From NCBI GenBank assembly GCA_021824365.1, contig JAKAKY010000001.1, forward strand, positions 1 through 51,521: DNA of 51,521 nucleotides. Direction: 5' to 3'. Below are positions 19,210 to 28,551 of this stretch, piece after piece; within the stretch, counting starts at the first letter, position 1; each line of letters starts with the position of its first letter. Origin of the DNA: Bacteroidota bacterium. Lineage in GTDB: Bacteria; Bacteroidota; Bacteroidia; Chitinophagales; Chitinophagaceae. Under the pieces are notes generated by a model. That model saw only the letters and a list, made by a program, of their open reading frames with translations. It did no database searches and had not been told where the DNA came from. Made by a program: the position numbers and the translations under genes.

Positions 19210-19729
19210 CTTCTGTTGGTGTAGCAAAGTGACGCAAACTGCTATCCCAGCTTTCATATAAAAAACCGTGATGCTGCATATTTTGCAAATGCACTATCAG
19301 GGCATAATAATATCCTGCCGAGTTGAGCAGGATTATTTTTTTATTGTGAATACGAAGATTATTCCAGGTAAGCATTTCAAACAATTCATCCATTGTGCCG
19401 TTACCTCCGGGTAATACAATAGCTGCATCGCACATCTCATATATCATTTTTTTTCGGGTATGCATATCATCTACCACTTTTAATTCAGTTAAACCAAGGT
19501 GTTGGCGCTCCTGTTCTACCAAAACTTTAGGAATAATACCTGTAACTTTACCACCATTATCTAATACTGCATTGGCTACTGCACCCATTATACCTACATT
19601 GCCACCTCCATATACCAAATCCATATTTTTAGCAGCCATTAATTTACCTAATTGCCTTGCATGTTCAACAAAAATAGAATTATTACCATTTTTACTTCCG
19701 CAGAACACTGCTATCTTTTTATATTGCAT
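19178..19729 (-). CDS. LOG family protein (TIGR00730; nucleoside 5'-monophosphate phosphoribohydrolase)
   Basis: Lysine-decarboxylase-like Rossmann protein of the LOG family, which hydrolyses nucleoside or cytokinin riboside 5'-monophosphates to free base and ribose 5-phosphate. The catalytic signature PGGNGTMDELFE is intact, as is the upstream MHTRKKMIYEMCDA arginine block and the nucleotide site YGGGNVGIMGAVAN. I prefer the start MQYKKIAVFCGS at 19729 (183 aa) over the ATG at 19747. In bacteria the natural substrate is usually AMP or a purine nucleotide; cytokinin production should not be assumed. The 3' end overlaps the barrel gene by 32 bp. Confidence 0.93.
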   Translation of the reverse strand: MQYKKIAVFCGSKNGNNSIFVEHARQLGKLMAAKNMDLVYGGGNVGIMGAVANAVLDNGGKVTGIIPKVLVEQERQHLGLTELKVVDDMHTRKKMIYEMCDAAIVLPGGNGTMDELFEMLTWNNLRIHNKKIILLNSAGYYYALIVHLQNMQHHGFLYESWDSSLRHFATPTEVIAFLDEDKN

Positions 19730-19835
19730 CTTTATTATTTTATACACAATATTAATAGCCTTTCAGCAATTGTTGTAACAAAGGCAATAAATTAATCGTG
19801 ATATTGTGTAGAATTATTGATTGAAAGCTAAGCTT

Positions 19836-21293
19836 ATGGCACCCCTACTCTTATTAAGTTTTGTTGTTGCCTATTTTGTAATTTTATTAGCTGTTGCCTG
19901 GTATACCGGGAAAAACAGTACCAACGATTCTTTTTTTATTGGCAATCGTAATAGTAATTGGATGTTGGTAGCCTTTGGCATGATTGGCACCTCATTAAGT
20001 GGCGTAACTTTTGTAAGTGTACCTGGTACAGTTAGTACCAATGGCTTTTATTATATGCAGATAGTATTAGGCTATTTGCTGGGCTATATTGTGGTAGCTT
20101 TTGTATTAATGCCGCTTTATTATAAACTACAACTCACTTCCATTTACAATTATTTGCACAACCGGTTGGGTTTTATTGCATACAAAACCGGTGCATTATT
20201 TTTTATTATTTCCAGAACAGTGGGGGCAACTGCCAGATTGTATTTAGTAATTAACATATTGCAAATTTTTATTTTAGATGAAATGGGCGTTCCTTTCTGG
20301 CTAACCAGTATTGTTATTTTAGTAATGATTTTATTATATACGTTTGAAGGAGGTGTAAAAACCATTGTATTCACTGATACACTGCAAACCAGTTTTATGC
20401 TGGTAGGTTTAGTGGTTTGCGTTATTTATATTATGTATCATTTACAACTTTCTGTTTCGGGTACGATTCATCAACTACAATTAAAAGGTTATACCCATTT
20501 TTTTAATACGGATATAAACAGTAAAGGCTTTTTTCTGAAACAAATTATTGGTGGTGTTTTTATTACCATTGCCATGACAGGGTTAGACCAGGAAATGATG
20601 CAAAAAAATATTAGTGTAAAAACACTAAAAGGGGCACAAACCAATATGATTAGTTTTAGTGTAATTATTGTGTTGGTGAATTTCTTATTTCTATTACTGG
20701 GAGGTTTATTGTATTTATTTGCTGCTCAAAACGGATTGAATTATACCGGTGATGATTTATTTCCTACTATTGCCTTACACTATTTACCTAAAGCGGTAAG
20801 TATGATTTTTATTATCGGGCTCATTTCTGCATTATTTCCCAGTGCTGATGGTGCTTTAACTGCCCTTACTTCGTCTTTTTGTATCGACATTTTAGGTATT
20901 AGAAGAGGACAACAGACTGAACAACAACAAAAAAAAATCAGACAAAGAGTTCATCTAACATTTTCGGTTATTTTCCTGATTTGCATTTTTGTTTTTAAAA
21001 TCATCAACAGCAAATCCATCATCAATATTATATTAGATTTAGCCGGTTTTACTTATGGACCATTACTCGGCTTATTTGCTTTTGGTATTTTTAGTAAAAA
21101 AACACTGCATGAAACCTATGCTATTACTTTTGTATGCCTCGCAACTCCTGTATTGAGCTATTTTATAGAAAAATGGATACCAAGCCTAACAGGCGGTTTT
21201 AATATTGGAATAGAGTTATTGCTGATTAACGGAATATTTACTTATTTAGGCTTATGTTTCATCGCAAAACCGGCCATTCAACAACCAAAATGA
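19836..21293 (+). CDS. Sodium:solute symporter family transporter
   Basis: Inner-membrane Na+-coupled symporter (SSS family) with about 13 hydrophobic segments. The N-terminus reads FVVAYFVILLAVAWYTGKNS, then GMIGTSLSGVTFVSVPG, the typical SSS helix 1-2 unwound region, and later TGLDQEMMQKN and ISALFPSADGALTALTSSFC. I chose ATG 19836 (485 aa) over TTG 19821 because the first helix then starts directly. The substrate is not predictable; close relatives carry sugars, amino acids or sialic acid. First gene of a four-gene run with gaps of 4, 2 and 8 bp. Confidence 0.93.
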   Translation: MAPLLLLSFVVAYFVILLAVAWYTGKNSTNDSFFIGNRNSNWMLVAFGMIGTSLSGVTFVSVPGTVSTNGFYYMQIVLGYLLGYIVVAFVLMPLYYKLQLTSIYNYLHNRLGFIAYKTGALFFIISRTVGATARLYLVINILQIFILDEMGVPFWLTSIVILVMILLYTFEGGVKTIVFTDTLQTSFMLVGLVVCVIYIMYHLQLSVSGTIHQLQLKGYTHFFNTDINSKGFFLKQIIGGVFITIAMTGLDQEMMQKNISVKTLKGAQTNMISFSVIIVLVNFLFLLLGGLLYLFAAQNGLNYTGDDLFPTIALHYLPKAVSMIFIIGLISALFPSADGALTALTSSFCIDILGIRRGQQTEQQQKKIRQRVHLTFSVIFLICIFVFKIINSKSIINIILDLAGFTYGPLLGLFAFGIFSKKTLHETYAITFVCLATPVLSYFIEKWIPSLTGGFNIGIELLLINGIFTYLGLCFIAKPAIQQPK

Positions 21294-21297
21294 GCAT

Positions 21298-21936
21298 ATG
21301 GAATTATTTAATGAAGCGGCAGAAAAATATGCTGAAAAATTTACTTCTGCTCAAAATGAACAGTTGCAGCAAATTTATACCCAAACCAATCAGTTGCATC
21401 CACATGCACACATGATGAGCAGTAGTGTTCAAGGGCAGTTTTTAGCTTTTTTAAGTAATATCATCAGGCCTAAATACGTTTTAGAAATTGGAACATTTAC
21501 CGGATACAGTGCATTGTGTTTAGCAGAAGGATTGATAAAACAAGGTGAATTGCATACCATAGAGTTAAGAGCAGAAGATGCAGCTACTGCGCAACAAAAT
21601 TTTAGTCAATCGCATTGGGCAAAACAAATACATTTGCACATCGGAAATGCTTTAGACATTATTCCAACCCTTCCTTTTGAGTGGGATTTGGTTTTTATAG
21701 ATGCTGATAAAACAGGCTATATTCAATATTATGAACTGGTATTACCCCTTTTGAAAAAAAATGGTGTAATTATTGCAGACAATGTGCTGTTTCACGGTCA
21801 GGTATTAGAAGCACCCAACAAAAGAAAAAATGCAAAAGCCATTCATGCCTTTAATGAATGGGTTGCTAAGGATGCAAGAACCCAACAGGTTTTACTCACC
21901 GTTAGAGACGGTCTTTTACTGATAAAAAAGCAATAG
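21298..21936 (+). CDS. Class I SAM-dependent O-methyltransferase
   Basis: Cation-dependent O-methyltransferase of the caffeoyl-CoA/COMT-like family, 212 aa. The SAM-binding motif is VLEIGTFTGYSALCLAEGL, followed by the acidic motif II (HTIELRAED), WDLVFIDADKTGYIQYYE, and GVIIADNVLFHGQV, where metal ligands D and N sit. The substrate is unknown; bacterial homologues methylate catechols. It begins 4 bp after the symporter and ends 2 bp before the glucosaminidase, so it is co-transcribed with both. Confidence 0.93.
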   Translation: MELFNEAAEKYAEKFTSAQNEQLQQIYTQTNQLHPHAHMMSSSVQGQFLAFLSNIIRPKYVLEIGTFTGYSALCLAEGLIKQGELHTIELRAEDAATAQQNFSQSHWAKQIHLHIGNALDIIPTLPFEWDLVFIDADKTGYIQYYELVLPLLKKNGVIIADNVLFHGQVLEAPNKRKNAKAIHAFNEWVAKDARTQQVLLTVRDGLLLIKKQ

Positions 21937-21938
21937 AA

Positions 21939-23033
21939 ATGAAGTTACTGAGTTGTTTATTTTTGTTTGTAGGGCTGCAAACAGCCGTGGCACAATCTGA
22001 TAATACACTGGCTTATATTAACCAATATAAATATATAGCCATGCAGGAGATGACCAGAACCGGTGTTCCCGCTTCTATTACTTTGGCGCAAGGCATTTTA
22101 GAATCTGCAAGTGGCGAAAGTGACCTTTGCAAAAAATCGAATAACCATTTTGGAATAAAATGTAAAACCGATTGGACCGGTGATAGGGTTTTTCATGATG
22201 ATGATTTTAAACACGAATGTTTTAGAAGCTATCCAAATGCTGCTGCTTCGTTTCAGGACCACTCGAATTTTTTAAAAACAAGGCCTTACTATCAAAGTTT
22301 GTTTACATTAAACCCAACCGATTATGAAGGCTGGGCATACGGTTTAAAAAAAGCAGGCTATGCCACGGAAAAAAATTATGCCCAACGTTTAATTGAACTG
22401 ATTAATAAGTATAATTTAAATGAATACACCGAAATTGCCTTAGCAAAAGAAAAAAACCAACAATCAGATGTTGCCCTACAAAACACCACTCCTGTTCAAA
22501 GTACTGCAACAGCAACTATAAACACAACCTCTGTCCCGGAATCGGAAACCACTGCTGCAAAAGCAGCAATGCAACCAATACCTACTGTTGATAACACCAA
22601 TAATACATCAATTACGGAGTCTGAAACCTTGTATCCTGAAGGCATATTTACCATCAACCACCTAAAAGTGCTTTATGCTCAAAAAGGAACCGCTTTATTG
22701 TCTATTGCCAATCAACACCAAATCAATTTAGCTCGTTTATTAGAATACAATGATTTAGAAGATGAAGATATTCTGCAAACCAGTCAACTCATATTCTTAG
22801 AAAAGAAAATGAAGAAGGGTGATAAAGATTTTCATATTGTAAAAAACGCTGAAACCTTATACACCATATGCCAGCAGGAAGGCATAAGAATGGAAAACCT
22901 GCTTCAATTTAATAAATTACAAAAAAATATGCAGCCCTTACCGGGCGAAAAAATTTATTTACGTTTTGCTGCCCCTGCATCTCCAAAATATACTACTATT
23001 GCTTCTGAAAACACCAATACAACATCTCGCTAA
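21939..23033 (+). CDS. Exported glucosaminidase with C-terminal LysM modules
   Basis: Peptidoglycan hydrolase of 364 aa. Signal peptide ends near AVAQSD. The glucosaminidase (FlgJ/GH73-like) domain covers about residues 22-165, with the likely catalytic Glu in LAQGILESASGESDL and the conserved NNHFGIKCK and YATEKNYAQRLIELI. A Thr/Ser/Ala-rich linker (about 170-230) follows, then two LysM-like modules, INHLKVLYAQKGTALLSIA and FHIVKNAETLYTICQQEGI. It would trim cell-wall glycan in the periplasm. Third gene of the 19836-23587 run. Confidence 0.93.
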   Translation: MKLLSCLFLFVGLQTAVAQSDNTLAYINQYKYIAMQEMTRTGVPASITLAQGILESASGESDLCKKSNNHFGIKCKTDWTGDRVFHDDDFKHECFRSYPNAAASFQDHSNFLKTRPYYQSLFTLNPTDYEGWAYGLKKAGYATEKNYAQRLIELINKYNLNEYTEIALAKEKNQQSDVALQNTTPVQSTATATINTTSVPESETTAAKAAMQPIPTVDNTNNTSITESETLYPEGIFTINHLKVLYAQKGTALLSIANQHQINLARLLEYNDLEDEDILQTSQLIFLEKKMKKGDKDFHIVKNAETLYTICQQEGIRMENLLQFNKLQKNMQPLPGEKIYLRFAAPASPKYTTIASENTNTTSR

Positions 23034-23041
23034 ATAATACA

Positions 23042-23587
23042 ATGCACATGGGCAATACAATTCGGGTATTAGATAAACATTTTGTACCATTTATAGATGC
23101 AGCCACTATTCATCAAAAAGTATCAGAGCTGGCCTTGCAGTTAGCTAAAAATTATCAGGAAAAAAAACCTCTTTTCCTTTGCATTTTAAATGGGGCTTTT
23201 ATGTTTGCCTCAGATGTGTTTAAAGCCTTACCCACAGAAGCTGAAATTTGCTTCATTAAATTAGCATCCTATAAAGGCACCAAATCTACCGGCAATGTAA
23301 TTACTTCTATCGGCTTAGATGTTTCCCTCACCAACCGTCACGTAATTATTTTAGAAGACGTCATTGATACCGGCAAAACCCTGCATAGTTTTTTACCTCA
23401 AATTCACAACCAGCATCCGGCATCTTTAGAAATTGCGGTTTTATTACACAAGCCTGAAGCTACAGCATATCCGGTAACGGTAAATTATTGTTGCTTCTCT
23501 ATTCCCAACAAATTTGTAGTGGGTTATGGGTTAGATTATGACGGATTTGGCAGAAATTTGAGTGCTATTTATCAATTAGCAGAATAA
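23042..23587 (+). CDS. hpt: Hypoxanthine phosphoribosyltransferase
   Basis: Purine salvage enzyme making IMP or GMP from hypoxanthine or guanine and PRPP. The PRPP loop HVIILEDVIDTGKTL is intact; the flexible loop KLASYKGTKSTG and the base-binding NKFVVGYGLDYD match HPRT rather than adenine or orotate enzymes. At 181 aa it is the normal size. The start could be ATG 23042 or 23048. Last gene of the four-gene run; a separate promoter for the next gene follows. Confidence 0.95.
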   Translation: MHMGNTIRVLDKHFVPFIDAATIHQKVSELALQLAKNYQEKKPLFLCILNGAFMFASDVFKALPTEAEICFIKLASYKGTKSTGNVITSIGLDVSLTNRHVIILEDVIDTGKTLHSFLPQIHNQHPASLEIAVLLHKPEATAYPVTVNYCCFSIPNKFVVGYGLDYDGFGRNLSAIYQLAE

Positions 23588-23623
23588 TTTTCCCTTTTTT
23601 AACCCTGTAATTGGGTAATTTTA

Positions 23624-23652
23624 TTTGAAATGACAAGAATCTTTTATCTTTA
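23624..23652 (+). promoter_or_regulatory. Candidate Bacteroidota promoter for the VWA gene
   Basis: TTTG (23624-23627), 17-nt spacer, TATCTTTA (23645-23652), one base from TAnnTTTG. The expected leader is about 20 nt before ATG 23676. Confidence 0.5.
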
Positions 23653-23675
23653 AGATTCCTATTCACCAACAACCC

Positions 23676-25424
23676 ATGAAACCTTACCTGCTGGTATGTA
23701 TATTTGTGTGCTTTGCCTTCCCCTCATTTAGCCAGTATTTTTTACGTGGCGAGATAAAAGATGAAAAAGGGAGACAATTAGAAAGGGCTAAAATACTCTT
23801 AGTCTCTAAAGGAAATATGCCCTTTTACAGTGGTAATTTTGGCGCATTTGGCATACTATGCCCCTACCCGCAGGATACAATTACCGTTTTTTATGATGGG
23901 TATGAAGTGTATAAAAAAGCAGTAAATACAAAAGTATTTAATGAAATTATACTCAAAATGCTGCCCGAAACGGCCAGCCTATATGCCAATAAACTGAGTT
24001 CCAGAACTACCAATTTAGAGGATAATAGTGAATCGTATTTTGCTACTTTAGGCGAGAGCTACAGCTCACTCATTGAAAACCAGTTTGTGAATGCAAAACA
24101 GTATCCCGAAACAGGCTTTTCATTAAATATAGATAAAGCCTCCTATAGTAACATCCGCCGCTTCATCAACAATGGTATGTATGTACCTTCTAATGCCGTT
24201 AGAATTGAAGAAATGCTGAATTACTTTGATTTAAGAGGCCTTGATTTCCAAAAACCGAGAGACAGCAGTAGCTTTTCCGCCGCATTTACCATTACCAACT
24301 GCCCCTGGAATAATAATAATTTTTTATTATTTGTTCAATTACAAGCACCCAAAATAAATTTAGACAATATCCCTCCCAACAACCTTGTTTTATTGATTGA
24401 TATATCCGGCTCAATGGACCATCCTGCTAAATTACCCTTATTGCAATCGGCATTTAAACTATTAATAGAAAATTTAAGAGCAGAGGATAAGGTATCAATT
24501 GTTACTTATGGTGGAGGGGTACATGTAGCTCTTTCAACTACCTCAGGAAATAACAAACAAAAAATCAACAATATAATTGATTCACTGTATGCTGATGGAG
24601 ATACACCCGGCGAAAATGCTATCAGAACTGCATACAGCATTGCCAAAGCCAATTTTATTCCCAATGGTAACAACAGAATTATATTAGCGACTGATGGCGA
24701 TTTTAACGTAGGCCAAACTACCGAACAGGAATTAGAAAACCTGGTTACTTTTCAAAAACAGTCGGGCATATTTTTAACCTGCCTTGGTGTGGGAATGGGT
24801 AATTATAAAGACAGTAAATTAGAAATTTTAGCCAAAAAAGGGAATGGCAACTTTGCTTATATTGATAATATTCATGAAGCAGAAAAAATATTAATACAAG
24901 AATTTACCAAAACCATGTATGCAGTGGCTATAGATGCCTATGCCAATGTACAGTTTAATCCGGCGGTTATCAGGAGGTATCGTTTAATTGGCTTCGATAA
25001 TAAAAAATCAGCAATCAGAGACACTACCAGTTTATTGGAAGGTGGAGAAGTGGGCAGCGGACATAATATGATGGCAGTTTTTGAAATAACACCGGCAGAA
25101 AACATCAACGCAACAGAAAACTTAGCCGGTACATTAAATTTAATTTTTCAATTACCCAAAAACCCACAGAAAATTACGCAAAAATTTATTCTACCCTATC
25201 GCCCCATTTCATTTTCTGAAGCACCACCACAAATAAAATTAGCCACTGCTATTGTCATGTTTGGTTCATTACTCAGGCAATCAAAGTTTATAAAAAACTT
25301 TGGTTTTCAGGATGCCATTAATCTGGCACAAACTTCTATAAACACAACTAATGCTTCAGAGCAGGAGTTATTGCAATTAATGCAAAAGGCAAATAATATT
25401 TATAATTATCGCAAAAAAAGATAA
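23676..25424 (+). CDS. Von Willebrand factor A domain protein (YfbK-like)
   Basis: Exported 582-aa protein. Signal peptide MKPYLLVCIFVCFAFPSFSQ; a carboxypeptidase-regulatory-like fold (residues about 23-95, RGEIKDEKGRQLERAKILL); a YfbK N-terminal motif (FSLNIDKASYSNIRRFINNG); a VWA domain from about 230 with intact MIDAS DISGSMD; then a C-terminal DUF3520-like part (GFDNKKSAIRDT, GHNMMAVFEITP). VWA domains bind ligands through a divalent metal; a periplasmic or surface adhesion/assembly role is inferred. No T9SS sorting domain seen. It stands alone between HPRT and ppk1 with its own promoter. Confidence 0.9.
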   Translation: MKPYLLVCIFVCFAFPSFSQYFLRGEIKDEKGRQLERAKILLVSKGNMPFYSGNFGAFGILCPYPQDTITVFYDGYEVYKKAVNTKVFNEIILKMLPETASLYANKLSSRTTNLEDNSESYFATLGESYSSLIENQFVNAKQYPETGFSLNIDKASYSNIRRFINNGMYVPSNAVRIEEMLNYFDLRGLDFQKPRDSSSFSAAFTITNCPWNNNNFLLFVQLQAPKINLDNIPPNNLVLLIDISGSMDHPAKLPLLQSAFKLLIENLRAEDKVSIVTYGGGVHVALSTTSGNNKQKINNIIDSLYADGDTPGENAIRTAYSIAKANFIPNGNNRIILATDGDFNVGQTTEQELENLVTFQKQSGIFLTCLGVGMGNYKDSKLEILAKKGNGNFAYIDNIHEAEKILIQEFTKTMYAVAIDAYANVQFNPAVIRRYRLIGFDNKKSAIRDTTSLLEGGEVGSGHNMMAVFEITPAENINATENLAGTLNLIFQLPKNPQKITQKFILPYRPISFSEAPPQIKLATAIVMFGSLLRQSKFIKNFGFQDAINLAQTSINTTNASEQELLQLMQKANNIYNYRKKR

Positions 25425-25477
25425 TGTTTTAATACCACAATACCACAAAAACAATCTGCATTTTTGGGGGGTTGCTA

Positions 25478-27646
25478 ATGAACAAAATGGAAGAACTTCT
25501 CATAGAAAAACAGGCTTCTGTATCTTTGAACAAACTATCCTCTCCGTTTATGTCGAAGAAAAAATTCATTCAAAGAGATATTAGCTGGTTAAATTTCAAT
25601 GCACGTGTTTTACAGGAAGCCAACGACCCCTCTGTTTCATTAAAACAACGAATCCGGTTTTTAGGCATATTTTCAAATAATACAGATGAATTTTTCAGAG
25701 TAAGAGTGGCCACTCTGAAAAGGATGGTAGAGTTTGGTACCAAACGCAAATTACTGAACATGCACATGGAAGAACACCCACAAAAAATTTTAGATGAAAT
25801 ACATACCATTGTTTTACAACAACAAAATGAATTTAATACAATATGGGATGCCATTCTGGAAGAATTAAAAAACGAAAAAATATTTTTGGTAGATGAATCG
25901 CATTTAACCAGTGAACAATTAATATTTGCTAAAAACTATTTCGATAATACCGTTCGGGTAAATGTAATTCCATTAATGATTGAAAGTTTACCACAAATGC
26001 CTTATTTGCGCGATAAAAGCATTTATCTTGGCGTGGTAATGCGAAAAAAAAACTCTGCTTACCAACAAAAATATGCGCTAATTGAAGTACCGGCTAAAGC
26101 TGTTGGACGCTTTGTGCTACTACCTTCACATGAAGGCGAAAAACACATTATGTTATTAGAAGATGTAATTCGCGTAAACCTACCCAATATTTTTTCTTAT
26201 TTTGAGTATGATTATTTTAGTGCACATGTGTTTAAAGTTACCAAAGATGCTGAAATAGATATTGACAATGATGTATCAACCACTTTTGTTGAAAAAATTG
26301 AAAAAGGTTTAAAAAACCGGCGCAAGGGCAAACCCGTTAGGTTTGTATACGATAAAGAAATGGATGCAGGTTTATTGGAATACTTAATCAGGCGTTTAAA
26401 CCTTAACCGAAAAAGCAATATCATACCCGGAGGGAGAATTCATAACTTTAGGCATTTTATGGATTTTCCGAATGTTTTTGAGCATACTACCGAACGCCGA
26501 AAACCATTTACACATCCTGATTTGCAACATGCACAACGCGTTACAGATGTAATATTAAAGCAGGATTTACTGCTTCATTTCCCCTATCACTCTTTTAATG
26601 CGTTAATCGATTTATTGCGTGAAGCTGCTATTGATCCGGATGTAAAATCAATTAAAGTAACTGCTTACAGATTGGCTCCTAAATCTAAAATCATCAATGC
26701 ACTGATCAATGCAGCCCGAAATGGAAAAGAAGTAGTGGTAATGTTGGAACTGAAAGCCCGGTTTGATGAAGAAGCCAACCTGGAATGGAAAAAAATTTTG
26801 GAAGAAGAGGAAGGTATTAAAGTATTATTAGGCGTACCAGGAATGAAAATACATGCCAAATTGTGCATCATTAAAAAAAGAGTAAAAAATAAAATTATAC
26901 AATATGGCTTTGTTAGTACGGGCAATTTAAATGAAAATACAGCAAAAGTATATGGCGATTTATGTTTATTTACAACCAATCGAAATGTAATGGCCGATAT
27001 CAACCGTATTTTCAGGTATTTAGAATTTTGGAAGTTAGGTACTAACAACTTAAAACTATGCAAAACACTAATGGTTTGCCCTACCAATATGCGTAATGAA
27101 ATCAATACCCTGATTAACAAAGAAATTAAAAATGCCAAAGCAGGGAAAAAAGCAGGTATTACACTAAAACTAAATTCGCTAAGCGATGCACCACTAATTC
27201 AAAAACTGTACGAGGCAGCTAATGCAGGGGTAACAATTCAATTAATTGTACGAGGCATATTTTGTCCACAAATGGATTTTGGTAAAATGCGTAAAAACAC
27301 GAATGCTATCAGCATAGTAGATGAATATTTGGAACATGCCCGTGTAATGATTTTTCAAAATGAAGACAAACCTAAAATCTATATTTCTTCCGCAGACTGG
27401 ATGGTAAGAAACCTTGATCACCGTGTGGAAGCAGCTATTCCTGTATTAAACGAAAAGCTTAGACAGGAAATTATTGACATCATCAATATTCAACTTTCAG
27501 ACAATATAAAAGCACGGATTTTAGATAGTGAATTACTGAACAATTATGTTCCCCATGCCGGAAAAAAACAAATCCGTTCTCAAATAGAAACCTATTTTTA
27601 TCTGTACAAAAAAACACAAAAGCAAATTGAGATTAGCAGCAATTGA
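25478..27646 (+). CDS. ppk1: Polyphosphate kinase 1
   Basis: Reversible enzyme polymerising the gamma-phosphate of ATP into polyphosphate at the inner membrane. The N-terminal motif FIQRDISWLNFNARVLQEA, the family block VKSIKVTAYRLAPKSKI, and the phosphorylated histidine in MKIHAKLCII (H459) are present; the second catalytic segment NLDHRVEAAIPV is near residue 650. I chose ATG 25478 (722 aa), 6 nt after a GGGGGG run that could act as a ribosome site, over TTG 25472. The 3' end overlaps the exopolyphosphatase gene by 20 bp, so both are made from one mRNA. Confidence 0.97.
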   Translation: MNKMEELLIEKQASVSLNKLSSPFMSKKKFIQRDISWLNFNARVLQEANDPSVSLKQRIRFLGIFSNNTDEFFRVRVATLKRMVEFGTKRKLLNMHMEEHPQKILDEIHTIVLQQQNEFNTIWDAILEELKNEKIFLVDESHLTSEQLIFAKNYFDNTVRVNVIPLMIESLPQMPYLRDKSIYLGVVMRKKNSAYQQKYALIEVPAKAVGRFVLLPSHEGEKHIMLLEDVIRVNLPNIFSYFEYDYFSAHVFKVTKDAEIDIDNDVSTTFVEKIEKGLKNRRKGKPVRFVYDKEMDAGLLEYLIRRLNLNRKSNIIPGGRIHNFRHFMDFPNVFEHTTERRKPFTHPDLQHAQRVTDVILKQDLLLHFPYHSFNALIDLLREAAIDPDVKSIKVTAYRLAPKSKIINALINAARNGKEVVVMLELKARFDEEANLEWKKILEEEEGIKVLLGVPGMKIHAKLCIIKKRVKNKIIQYGFVSTGNLNENTAKVYGDLCLFTTNRNVMADINRIFRYLEFWKLGTNNLKLCKTLMVCPTNMRNEINTLINKEIKNAKAGKKAGITLKLNSLSDAPLIQKLYEAANAGVTIQLIVRGIFCPQMDFGKMRKNTNAISIVDEYLEHARVMIFQNEDKPKIYISSADWMVRNLDHRVEAAIPVLNEKLRQEIIDIINIQLSDNIKARILDSELLNNYVPHAGKKQIRSQIETYFYLYKKTQKQIEISSN

Positions 27647-28514
27647 TATAGGCAGTAACGCAGCAAGACTATTAATAGCAGATGTAATTGAATACAAAGG
27701 AAAAGTTCAATTTAACAAAGTAAATTTAGTGCGGGTGCCCTTACGGCTTGGGTTTGATGTTTTTGAAAATGCGGATATCTCAAAACACAAACGTGGCATG
27801 ATTTTGCAAACCATGAAAGCATATAGCCACCTGCTCAATGTATATGAAGTGCAACATATAAAAGCATGCGCCACAAGTGCCATGCGTGATGCTAACAATA
27901 GTAGTGATATAATTAGAAAAGTAAAGTTGGAAACAGGTATTGAAATAAAAATACTATCAGGCGATGAAGAGGCAACCATGATTTTTGAAAACCATATAGC
28001 CGAAAATTTAGACATACAACATGCTTATTTATATATTGATGTTGGTGGTGGTAGTACAGAACTTACTTTTTTCGCCGATGGTAAATTAAAGTATAAAGAA
28101 TCTTTCAATATTGGTACCATTCGCTTATTAAAAGGACTGGTACCTGATACCGCCTGGCTGGAAATGAAAGAGCATCTAAAAAATAATACCAAATCGGTTC
28201 TTCCTATTATTGCAATTGGCAGTGGCGGCAACATCAATAAAATATTTTCGTTAAGTAAAAAGAAAGAAGGTAAACCACTGTCTATTGAACTGCTGAAAGA
28301 TTACTACAAAGAATTATCGAATGTTAGTTTAGAAGATAGGATTAGAATTTATAAACTGCGCGAAGACCGGGCAGATGTAATTGTTCCGGCATTACAAATT
28401 TATACCAACGTAATGCGCTGGGGGGGCATCAGTGAAATATATGTACCCAAAATTGGATTGGCGGATGGATTAATTCAAAGCTTATATGAAGAGCTTTCAC
28501 AAAATTTAAAATAA
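27627..28514 (+). CDS. ppx: Ppx/GppA family exopolyphosphatase
   Basis: Actin-like ASKHA-fold phosphatase degrading polyphosphate or pppGpp. The phosphate-1 loop is RLAAIDIGSNAARLLIAD, the phosphate-2 loop is YIDVGGGSTELTFF, and IAIGSGGNINKIF follows. The family N-terminus begins at the TTG 27627; no ATG lies nearby, so a TTG start inside the end of ppk1 (20-bp overlap) is well supported. At 295 aa it is the short form (domains I-II) lacking the HD and C-terminal domains of E. coli Ppx. The coupling to ppk1 suggests balanced polyphosphate turnover. Confidence 0.93.
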   Translation: MRLAAIDIGSNAARLLIADVIEYKGKVQFNKVNLVRVPLRLGFDVFENADISKHKRGMILQTMKAYSHLLNVYEVQHIKACATSAMRDANNSSDIIRKVKLETGIEIKILSGDEEATMIFENHIAENLDIQHAYLYIDVGGGSTELTFFADGKLKYKESFNIGTIRLLKGLVPDTAWLEMKEHLKNNTKSVLPIIAIGSGGNINKIFSLSKKKEGKPLSIELLKDYYKELSNVSLEDRIRIYKLREDRADVIVPALQIYTNVMRWGGISEIYVPKIGLADGLIQSLYEELSQNLK

Positions 28515-28551
28515 ACCCTGATTATACTGCCATAACATTAAACATACAATC

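Noticed and set aside
19395-19778. 127-aa ORF opposite the LOG gene
   Set aside because: Overlaps the PGGNGT-containing LOG coding sequence; composition is that of a shadow frame.
26665-27138. 157-aa antisense ORF opposite ppk1
   Set aside because: Embedded in ppk1, rich in Leu/Phe/Ser as expected of the antisense of Lys/Glu/Asn-rich coding DNA; no independent support.
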